DNA from: CAWHPS01 sp963831235
GTDB lineage: Bacteria > Fibrobacterota > OXYB2-FULL-49-7 > JAEUSG01
DNA: 64,000 nucleotides
Assembly (NCBI GenBank): GCA_963831235.1
Contig: CAWHPS010000054.1
Span: 17,234-81,233, forward strand
Direction: 5' to 3'
Part shown: positions 1 to 6,470 of the stretch, piece by piece
Layout: every line of letters starts with the position of its first letter
Position numbering within the stretch: the stretch's first letter is position 1
Translations under genes and position numbers: made by a program
Notes under the pieces: model-generated
Seen by the model: only the letters and a program-made list of their open reading frames with translations
Database searches by the model: none
Told to the model about the DNA's origin: nothing

Positions 1-35
1 CAAGAAACATTTTTAACCTCCATAGAAAAAAAACA

Positions 36-422
36 TCAACCTTTTATTTTTCTGACAAGCGCATCATAATCGTTAATCCACCAATCGCCATTAATTCGCG
101 TTAGGTGTCCGCGTAGTGTTGATAGGCAGTCTTCACGCTTCAGATAAACGCGGTTTGTTAAATCAATCATAGCCTGCTTGTATAGAATTTTAACCCGCGT
201 CAGCCGGTCTCTCAGACTTTCGGGCTGGGATAGCTTAGACCGTAAGCGCCGTATAAGGAAATAATGAACATCATAAACCGACAAAGTCCCGTCATCGTTA
301 CGGGGCAAACCGGATGCAAACCAACGATAAAGGGTTCCCCTGGACACCATGAAGGCCCTTGCCGTGGCGGCGACCGTCAAATAAGACATTGTTGATGAAT
401 CCTTATGCTCAGATTTTTTCAT
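36..422 (-). CDS. HTH protein resembling phage terminase small subunit (Nu1-like)
   Basis: About 128 residues, highly charged. An N-terminal helix-turn-helix spans roughly residues 12-45 (YLTVAATARAFMVSRGTLYRWF) and is followed by a DGTLSVYDVHYFL segment. This layout resembles Nu1-type terminase small subunits and MerR/excisionase-like DNA-binding modules. The rest is basic and helical with no recognised domain. An in-frame ATG lies 24 bases further upstream, but the internal start at 422 is preferred because AGGTGA sits 7 bases before it. The gene lies at the left edge of an accessory region with other phage-like genes, and the large terminase that would confirm the call is not in the window. 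DNA binding is likely; a packaging role is only inferred. Confidence 0.55.
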   Translation of the reverse strand: MKKSEHKDSSTMSYLTVAATARAFMVSRGTLYRWFASGLPRNDDGTLSVYDVHYFLIRRLRSKLSQPESLRDRLTRVKILYKQAMIDLTNRVYLKREDCLSTLRGHLTRINGDWWINDYDALVRKIKG

Positions 423-718
423 GCGTTCACCTATGAAAATCAGCACCTCTCGAAAATCAGTTCAAAAACCCTGGTGTGTTCCAGACAACCCCCTATAAAA
501 AGAAAATTTCATGGGGAAATGAAGGGGTTTTTTTGACCTCACTGTGTCCAGATCCCCATATAGTACCTTTATGTCAAGCGCCATGCGCATCATGGCCGCC
601 CATTACGGCCGTCCCTTTAACCCTTTCCTCATGCAAACAAACTACACGAATAATATAAGCTAAAAAGTGGGGGATTCTGTGGGGGCAAGTGGGGGATTTG
701 AAAAAAACTAACGATAGA

Positions 719-1618
719 CTATTTCAGCGGCACCAGTGTCCACTGGCCGCGCCTGGGATTAATCAGATACTTTTGATAAACGCTTTTATTGTCTTTGAAA
801 ATGTTATGAATGCGCTTATCAGTACCAACACCAGCGAGGGATAATATATTTCTTTCACTTATAGGTAAAAATTCTTTTTCATATTTATCAATTAACACGG
901 CCATTACCAGGGTTTGAGTAGATGAAAGCACAGACACTAAAATCTGTTTACAAAAAAAACTGTTTTCTTCAAGTCTGAATTGTGGGGTTTTTTTAATACT
1001 CTTTGTGTTATTTCCGACGTGTACGTAAATATCATTTACAAGTTTTCGGAACATCGATGAGTATCCCTTAAGCATTGGAAGTATATTCGCTTGCATATTG
1101 TAAGCTTCTCTTATGGCTGCAACTAACATTTCATAAGGAGTTCCTATTTTCTTAAAATGGAAATGTTTTAATAGCTCATCATGGTGGTATTCATCCGCAA
1201 TTAAACTATTGAACATCGGATCGTTTTTATTTCCTTGGTATAAGGATCGCTCCGAAAAGATAAGTCCTTCGCAATAAATAAAGTCTTCAATGGTGATCCA
1301 TTTCATTTCCTGTTTTGCCATAGCAATGTTGAAATGGGTTTTAATGGCTGTTAGTGCGCCAATCATTTTGTTCAGGCCTTTTTCATTGTTTGATTCAAAA
1401 ACACTGTTAAATCCATTGACGAATTGGTTTAACAGCTTTTGATAAGAAACTATTTCATTGGATAGTCCACGTCTATCAGGATAAACATCTTCTACCTTCA
1501 AGACAGCAACCAATGGATTAAACAGATTGTACGGGGCTAATGGTCTTGGCCCGGCCGGACTAAATTCTTTTGCGTCAAAAAGGTCAATGAAATGTTTTGG
1601 ATAATTCTGTGACACCAT
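719..1618 (-). CDS. Hypothetical protein, accessory region
   Basis: I do not recognise this 299-residue protein. It has no signal peptide and no transmembrane segment. It is rich in aromatic and charged residues and appears mostly alpha-helical, with a central DEYHHDELLKHFHF stretch that is dense in acidic residues and histidines. Such a stretch could bind metal, but no known metalloenzyme motif is completed around it. The start is well supported because GGAGGAG lies directly upstream of the ATG. The gene is AT-rich and stands alone between non-coding gaps of about 270 and 230 bases, next to phage-like genes. That setting suggests a mobile-island cargo gene. No function is proposed. Confidence 0.5.
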   Translation of the reverse strand: MVSQNYPKHFIDLFDAKEFSPAGPRPLAPYNLFNPLVAVLKVEDVYPDRRGLSNEIVSYQKLLNQFVNGFNSVFESNNEKGLNKMIGALTAIKTHFNIAMAKQEMKWITIEDFIYCEGLIFSERSLYQGNKNDPMFNSLIADEYHHDELLKHFHFKKIGTPYEMLVAAIREAYNMQANILPMLKGYSSMFRKLVNDIYVHVGNNTKSIKKTPQFRLEENSFFCKQILVSVLSSTQTLVMAVLIDKYEKEFLPISERNILSLAGVGTDKRIHNIFKDNKSVYQKYLINPRRGQWTLVPLK

Positions 1619-1845
1619 ACTCTCCTCCGCTCGAAAGCGATCCGCATCCGTATTGAAAATGGTGCTGGAAAGTGATTGCGGAAATCACCTTATCGGGGAT
1701 CAACCTATCCAGCCCCGCTTCTAAAATATTTCTTCTTCCAAGGCAAGGGGCAATATAATTCTGTCATTATTATTAAAAAAGTGGGTAAATTGTGAATGGT
1801 AAGATAAACGTTGACATCGCGGGCGATGGAATGTAGATTCATCTT

Positions 1846-2610
1846 ATGATAAACAAATTAATTTTATTGGCTATAGTATCATCCATATCGTTTTCAGAAA
1901 GCAATAATATTAAAGATTTTAAATTTACTAAAATAAGCAGCGTAGATAAATCAATTCCCGATATTGCTAAGGGTGACTTTGAAAAAACAGAAGAATATTG
2001 TAACCGCCTAATCAAGGTTACGCCAATAAAATCTTTTGCATCAAAAATTGAATATGAACCAGATATTTCTTATGATGCTGACAATGAATTGTTGGAAATT
2101 AAATTTTATGATTTTGTTCCAGAAGATAGAATTGTTGAGATTGAAGGAAAAGATACGAGGCTTAGCTTCTTACCCATAATAAACAAAACCAAATTGGTAA
2201 AGAGGTTTAAAGCGAAAACTGCCATGAATTATGAATTTACTGTATCCTCTTTTTTTCACACAATTACTGGAATAGTAATGCCAGAAAACTATACCCGCGT
2301 AGTAACGATTACATCACTGTTAAATATAGAAATTCCGGTAAAACCAAAAGAAGCCAAAGCGCTAATTAACGATATCGGTTTTGCTGTATACTACAGAAAC
2401 ATTATTTATAATTGTAAAAACAAATTTATTGATTTTAAAAAATCAGAAGATCCAACCATAGACGATCCGACAATGACAGTCGTAATGTTCAATTTTATAT
2501 TTTGCGATAGCGTTGATTTTTATACCTACAAAAAATCAACCGGAGAAATCTTAGACCATTCTATTATTGCAAGACCAGAATCAGTCACCCCTACAACACC
2601 CACTCGGTAA
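1846..2610 (+). CDS. Hypothetical exported protein
   Basis: A 254-residue protein of unknown function. The N-terminus (MINKLILLAIVSSISFSES) looks like a signal peptide with cleavage near residue 17-19, so the product is probably periplasmic or outer-membrane associated. The remainder is beta-rich and lysine-rich. No lipobox and no T9SS sorting domain are visible. Base composition is clearly more AT-rich than the genes after 5 kb, in keeping with the foreign character of this end of the window. No ribosome binding site is obvious before the ATG, so the start is uncertain, but the signal peptide begins right at this methionine. Confidence 0.5.
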   Translation: MINKLILLAIVSSISFSESNNIKDFKFTKISSVDKSIPDIAKGDFEKTEEYCNRLIKVTPIKSFASKIEYEPDISYDADNELLEIKFYDFVPEDRIVEIEGKDTRLSFLPIINKTKLVKRFKAKTAMNYEFTVSSFFHTITGIVMPENYTRVVTITSLLNIEIPVKPKEAKALINDIGFAVYYRNIIYNCKNKFIDFKKSEDPTIDDPTMTVVMFNFIFCDSVDFYTYKKSTGEILDHSIIARPESVTPTTPTR

Positions 2611-3044
2611 TAAAAAAGCCCGCCTTGGCGTGCATTTTACACCATGAAATTATCTGCAATTCTACTCACGCAACCACCACCAGGTTTCACAGCCGCCTTG
2701 CTGATGTTAATGAAAACTGTTTCGTTCACATTAATAGCACTCTTGCCCTTTATTGGCCCGTAAACGTCGCGTTCTGTGCATCCTGGACGCGGATCGTCGC
2801 CTAGGTGTACGTTTTACACCACCTGGATTATCGTTGATTCTGGACGCATGAAACGCCACAACCAGCACTCCATCAGTTTCCTTGTGCCTTTACTGATGCT
2901 CGGTTATATGTTTGTCAAGGAGGTACCACACTAAGTACCACAACTATGGAATAAGGGGGGGGTAAAACAGGGTAAGACGTACTTTAGGAGCAAAAGGGAA
3001 TACCCTCAAAATGCCTTTTCTGCAAGAATTTGAGGACTTTTAAA
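2611..3044. other. Non-coding region left of tRNA-Val with diverged direct repeats
   Basis: No convincing gene is visible. Two related segments, 2622-2645 and 2801-2824, share a CGCC..GG.GT...TTTTACACCA pattern with about 4 mismatches in 24. They may be a decayed duplication of roughly 180 bp. The left arm of a long inverted repeat (see 2919-2983) also lies here. Confidence 0.4.
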
Positions 3045-3272
3045 TGGGCGATGAGGGATTTGAACCCCCGACACCCTGCGTGTAAGGCAGGTGCTCTAAA
3101 CCAACTGAGCTAATCGCCCTAAATCAAGCTATCTTTATAACTCTTTAAAATACAAAACCATACGGTCACAAGGAAAGATAAAATATTTTCGGCTGAATTG
3201 ACTTGAAAACAGTACGATTACCCTGTTTTACCCCGCATTATTCCATAGTTGTGGCACCTGCTGTGGCACCAC
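2919..3272. repeat. Inverted repeat flanking tRNA-Val (arms 2919-2983 and 3211-3272)
   Basis: The reverse complement of 3211-3272 aligns with 2919-2983 over about 62 bases. The match includes the blocks CCACAACTATGGAATAA and GGGGTAAAACAGGGTAA. Each arm also contains a short internal direct repeat (GTACCACA / GTACCACA on the left, GTGGCACC twice on the right). The tRNA gene sits between the arms. The arms may be recombination or attachment-related sequences; that function is inferred. Confidence 0.6.
3045..3119 (-). tRNA. tRNA-Val (anticodon TAC)
   Basis: A complete cloverleaf can be drawn on the minus strand. The acceptor stem is GGGCGAT paired with ATCGCCC. The D arm is AGCTCAGTTGGTTTAGAGC. 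The anticodon loop is CTTACAC with anticodon TAC, and the T arm contains GGTTCAAATCC. Position 3045 is the discriminator A. No CCA is encoded. It decodes GUA and, by wobble, other valine codons. A second copy of its 5' half lies at 5114-5142, directly abutting the gene at 5141-5344. This suggests the tRNA once followed that gene and was separated from it by an insertion. Confidence 0.95.
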
Positions 3273-3621
3273 CACAATGTAAACCTTAACAATGGACACC
3301 GGCAAACCTAAATGGTGGTAATGGGGTGAAGCGGCGGTTTGTGCGAGTAGAGCAGACTGGGGGTACACAGACACCCCCAGACGGCGATCTGATGCTGTAG
3401 CACGTCTGGGCGTATGCGCTACCGTGTCAAGACGGAAATGTGCCGATACGCCCGTGATGATTTTTCGGCAAAACGGTAACGGGTATTTTTAGGTGCCATG
3501 GTGCATCTCAAAGTTTGGTATAATGAAATGTGCTGCGTATCCGGATACGTTTTGTCGGTTTTATGGACTTGACGTGGAGGGCTGTGAAAAGGGATATTAA
3601 TTTAAAGAAGGAAAAGAACAA

Positions 3622-4143
3622 ATGCCAAATTTATTACCGATTGAAACTATTGAAAAGAAGATTTTAGTCTTGCGTGGAAAAAAAGTTATGCTGGACCGTG
3701 ACCTTGCGGGTCTTTATCAAGTTGAAGCCAAGGCGCTGAATCAGGCGGTGAAAAGAAATAAGGCCCGTTTTCCGGAAGAATTCATGTTTCAATTGTCGCA
3801 GGAGGAAACCCGGTCTTTAAGGTCACAATTTGTGACCTTAAAGAGAGGCGCGCATTTTAAATATCGGCCATACGCTTTTACGGAGCATGGGGTTGCCATG
3901 CTCTCAAGCGTGCTTAATTCAGAGAAAGCCGTACAGGTAAACATACTGATTATCAAGGCTTTCATGCGGATGCGGGAAATGCTGGCAACACATATTGAAT
4001 TGAGACATGCGGTAGAGAATTTAGAGAGGCGGGTAGATAAGCATGACCGTCAAATACAAACGGCCATTGAGGCTATACGACAATTGCTCGAACCCATACC
4101 ATCTAAACAACCAGGGCACAAAATGGGTTTTATAAAAGGTTAA
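3622..4143 (+). CDS. ORF6N domain protein (KilA-N/antirepressor-like)
   Basis: 173 residues. The N-terminal ORF6N domain covers about residues 5-90, with the typical IETIEKKILVLRGKKVMLD start, LYQVEAKALNQAVKRNKARF, and PYAFTEHGVAMLSSVLNS. A helical, coiled-coil-like tail follows (residues 105-160, HAVENLERRVDKHDRQIQ). Proteins of this family are DNA-binding regulators found in phages, plasmids and genomic islands, and several act as antirepressors. AAGGAA precedes the ATG at good spacing. The gene lies inside the proposed 2-kb insertion between tRNA-Val and the tRNA fragment and is its only intact recognisable gene apart from the DUF2283-like one. Confidence 0.85.
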   Translation: MPNLLPIETIEKKILVLRGKKVMLDRDLAGLYQVEAKALNQAVKRNKARFPEEFMFQLSQEETRSLRSQFVTLKRGAHFKYRPYAFTEHGVAMLSSVLNSEKAVQVNILIIKAFMRMREMLATHIELRHAVENLERRVDKHDRQIQTAIEAIRQLLEPIPSKQPGHKMGFIKG

Positions 4144-4546
4144 AACGATCTTTTCCAAAAGTAATATTTTTCTTCCCAAAACATTAAAAACCTTCTAATG
4201 AACCACAGCCATTAAATGTGTGCAGGGGGTAGTGATACATTGGCGACGTTTGGATATTGATGCCAAGAAATGCGGGAGCCCTTGGGGGCGGATGGGCGGG
4301 GTTACACGGTACCAGTGCCGGAGTTGAGGCTTTGCGAATACCTTTAGCCGGTGGGTAGGGCACCACCTAGCCCCCTTTAGCTTTAGCAGAGCTGGTTGCC
4401 CCTTGCTTTCAAGTTAAAGGCACCCTTACTTTAACAGGGGTTTGCCAAGGAAAGGGTTTGCAAGGGGAAACTTGCGGCAAGGGGCAGGGGGGGGGCATTT
4501 CTGAATTCAAGCCGCAGGAAACTGCGGAGAATTAGACCCACGATTA
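4144..4546. other. Non-coding region with strong nested hairpins
   Basis: No gene is supported here. TGCCCCTTGC (4397-4406) and GCAAGGGGCA (4477-4486) form a perfect 10-bp inverted repeat. It encloses a second dyad, GTTAAAG/CTTTAAC (about 4412-4435), and several G- or C-tracts. A separate hairpin CCGCAG-GAAA-CTGCGG (4512-4527) lies just past the end of the DUF2283-like gene but has no U-tract. The region could be a structured RNA or an element end. Confidence 0.4.
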
Positions 4547-4858
4547 TTAAGCGAAAGCGCTTTGCATATTTAGCATTGCTTTTGGCGCTTGGAAGTTTAA
4601 TTGCCTGGACAACTTTTGAATGATGGATATTTTCGTTTTGGACGGATAAAGTAATTCAATTCCAACGGGGTTGTTGTCCTTGTCGAAATCAACTACGATT
4701 TCACACTTTTTTCCATACACCTTTGAATGTGTGGATTTGTTTTTGTTCAGGTGAAAATAGGCAACCTCCGGGATATTTGTTTTCCCGTTAATTATTGCTT
4801 CGAATTCTATGAAGTTATTCCCATCGGTAGGCTGTAATGATAAATGCTTCTTCTCCAT
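4547..4858 (-). CDS. DUF2283-like small protein, possible antitoxin
   Basis: 103 residues. The central stretch KCEIVVDFDKDNNPVGIELL matches the characteristic DUF2283 pattern (a hydrophobic-D-x-D core followed by GIE-hydrophobic). DUF2283 proteins are small, often lie next to DUF4258-type partners, and have been proposed as antitoxins. The start codon overlaps the 3' end of a broken upstream frame (4815-5027) that could be the remains of the partner. That overlap would be typical of translationally coupled toxin-antitoxin pairs. GGGAGG precedes the ATG. Function is inferred from family and context. Confidence 0.6.
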   Translation of the reverse strand: MEKKHLSLQPTDGNNFIEFEAIINGKTNIPEVAYFHLNKNKSTHSKVYGKKCEIVVDFDKDNNPVGIELLYPSKTKISIIQKLSRQLNFQAPKAMLNMQSAFA

Positions 4859-5027
4859 TTTTTACCTCCCTTAAAACCACGATATATTTTCCATCTTCCA
4901 ATCTTTTCCAGAAAATCCTTTTTCCTTCATCCGCAGGCAACTCGTTTGTCGGGTCAATCAGAATATCAAAAACAAGTCCCTTTGTCAGATACGGGCGTTT
5001 CTCATGTTTTCTTTGCCAATAATGCTT
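4815..5027 (-). pseudogene. Broken gene, possible DUF4258-like toxin partner
   Basis: An open frame of about 70 codons lacks any start codon. An in-frame TAA lies at 5028-5030, and plausible coding sequence (ILPKYKKLHF) continues upstream of it. The visible protein runs KHYWQRKHEKRPYLTKGLVF, then DILIDPTNELPADEGKRIFW, ending REVKNGEEAFIITAYRWE. This resembles small toxin-like proteins encoded just before DUF2283 genes. It overlaps the start of the DUF2283-like gene by 44 bases, as an intact pair would. The 5' end runs toward the tRNA fragment, so the gene may have been cut when the island formed, and a nonsense mutation followed. Confidence 0.55.
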
Positions 5028-5113
5028 TTAAAAATGAAGCTTTTTATATTTCGGCAAGATTCGCCTGCTCTACAATCTGTTTTTATTATGAGATTTTTTA
5101 TTGACTGACTAAA

Positions 5114-5142
5114 TGCTCTAAGCCAACTGAGCTAATCGCCCT
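5114..5142 (-). repeat. tRNA-Val 5'-half fragment (probable attachment-site remnant)
   Basis: 28 of 29 bases match the 5' end of the tRNA-Val at 3045-3119, through the acceptor strand and D arm, on the same strand. The match breaks off just before the anticodon stem. The first tRNA base coincides with the last base of the stop codon of the gene at 5141-5344. This points to an original gene-tRNA junction. The copy cannot form a tRNA. Confidence 0.8.
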
Positions 5143-5344
5143 ATTTGTCTTTTTCTTCCCTATTTTTTCTGATAATAGCGTAGGGTATTATAACGCAATA
5201 AGCCAGCACTAAAAGTATCGGGGCTAGGGTGATGGAAAGTGGATTGTCTAACGGTCCACGGCTCAAACATATATACCCGACAACAATCGTGATAAGGCCT
5301 AAAACAAGAATAATCAAATTTGCTTTCCCGAATATATTCTTCAT
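5141..5344 (-). CDS. Small two-helix membrane protein, DUF3098-like
   Basis: 67 residues with two transmembrane helices, about residues 8-30 (ANLIILVLGLITIVVGYICL) and 39-60 (LAPILLVLAYCVIIPYAII), and a basic C-terminal tail. The spacing, the short polar loop with P-L-D-N-P, and the LAPILL motif resemble DUF3098 proteins, which have no known function. AAGGAGATATTTAA precedes the ATG. Its TAG stop overlaps the first base of a truncated tRNA-Val copy. It is followed upstream, on the same strand, by a small lipoprotein gene (5401-5718). Confidence 0.7.
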   Translation of the reverse strand: MKNIFGKANLIILVLGLITIVVGYICLSRGPLDNPLSITLAPILLVLAYCVIIPYAIIRKNREEKDK

Positions 5345-5400
5345 TTAAATATCTCCTTTAAAAGTAAAATAAAAATTGTGACAGATACTAATCAATAAAT

Positions 5401-5718
5401 CTATTTCTTTACAGAAGGGATAGCGGGTTTTGACGGGTCCATTTTCTCAAGTTCACCAACTACTTTCTGCTGAATCTCGATCCATTGTTCCGGGTTTTTA
5501 TTTGTTTTGCGGATGAATTCTTTTATGCTTGCCGGTGATAGTCCTTCGTTTTTATACAGCCAGGACATATACTTCCCAAGGCTGTCAGGTTTGTTCTGGC
5601 AGTAGTTTTCAATAAGGGCTTTTTTGGCCGCGAATTTTACGTATTTATCTGTTGTAATATTGGACATCGAACAATTTACAACAAAAATACATGAAACCAA
5701 TAATAATATTCGGATCAT
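5401..5718 (-). CDS. Small lipoprotein, function unknown
   Basis: 105 residues. The N-terminus MIRILLLVSCIFVVNC is a lipoprotein signal ending in a VVNC lipobox, so the mature protein would begin at Cys16 and be lipid-anchored. The remainder is helical and charged (KYVKFAAKKALIENYCQNKP; PEQWIEIQQKVVGELEKM) with no recognised domain. It is co-oriented with the small membrane protein at 5141-5344, and the two may be co-transcribed. The next gene rightward starts divergently about 70 bases away. Confidence 0.65.
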   Translation of the reverse strand: MIRILLLVSCIFVVNCSMSNITTDKYVKFAAKKALIENYCQNKPDSLGKYMSWLYKNEGLSPASIKEFIRKTNKNPEQWIEIQQKVVGELEKMDPSKPAIPSVKK

Positions 5719-5785
5719 TGAATTGAAAATATATTAAGTGTCCCGCTGCATTACAATAGGTTATATTTTTTTAGGCAATTTTACC

Positions 5786-6463
5786 ATGCGGCAATTATTT
5801 AAAAAAATCAATCTTGTTGTTCTGCCGGTTTTAACACGCTGTATTTTCAAATTAATCATTGCCACATCGCGTATAATTGTTCATGACGAAGGAGGGGCTC
5901 GTTATCTCCCAAATAATTTATCTGGAAAGTCTCGAATATTCGCAATGTGGCACCAGCATCTTCTTTCAGGGGCGTATTTTCTACGTAAAGGATCTTTGAC
6001 CGCAATTGTCAGTCAAAGCCGCGATGGGGAATATTTTACGCGACTTATTGCGCCATGGGGTTATGGATTTATACGCGGTTCATCTTCTCGCGGAGGAAAA
6101 GAAGCTTATGCAGAGTCACTGGAATTACTTAAAAATAATGGCAAACTTTGGATCGCTCCTGATGGTCCACGAGGGCCTTATCATGTGGTAAAATGGGGTG
6201 TAATTAGGATGGCATTTTCAACGGGTACAATGATTGTGCCGCTTGGGTTCTGCTATTCAAAAAAGATCCAGTTGAAATCATGGGATAAATTCCAGATACC
6301 ACTTCCATTTTGCAAAATAATTGTTGTTCTCGGCAGGCCGTTCGAATCTAAAGGGGGCCTGGAAGAGGAAAATATCCGGTCACAGTCTATTGAACTTGAA
6401 AACAGGATAAATCAAATAACCGCTAAAGCGGAAATGCTTATGGAGTCAAGCCAAAAGGTTTAG
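5786..6463 (+). CDS. Lysophospholipid acyltransferase-like protein (DUF374)
   Basis: About 225 residues of the DUF374/LPLAT superfamily, membrane-associated acyltransferases of lipid or lipid A metabolism. The catalytic-type motif is present as MWHQHLLSG (HxxxxD variant region), followed by SQSRDGEYF, GSSSRGGKEAYAE and APDGPRGP. The SSSRGG and DGPRGP blocks are typical of the family. A GTG start at 5738 would add 16 residues. The ATG at 5786 is preferred because the hydrophobic N-terminus follows it directly (MRQLFKKINLVVLPVL), although neither has a clear ribosome binding site. Its end lies 8 bases from the convergent GH94 gene. Confidence 0.8.
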   Translation: MRQLFKKINLVVLPVLTRCIFKLIIATSRIIVHDEGGARYLPNNLSGKSRIFAMWHQHLLSGAYFLRKGSLTAIVSQSRDGEYFTRLIAPWGYGFIRGSSSRGGKEAYAESLELLKNNGKLWIAPDGPRGPYHVVKWGVIRMAFSTGTMIVPLGFCYSKKIQLKSWDKFQIPLPFCKIIVVLGRPFESKGGLEEENIRSQSIELENRINQITAKAEMLMESSQKV

Positions 6464-6470
6464 AACCGTC

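Noticed and set aside
476..658. 60-codon plus-strand frame next to the window start
   Set aside because: Low-complexity composition, no ribosome binding site, no recognisable protein features; likely chance.
4184..4366. 60-codon minus-strand frame in the structured non-coding stretch
   Set aside because: Proline/alanine-rich chance frame across G/C tracts, without start signal.
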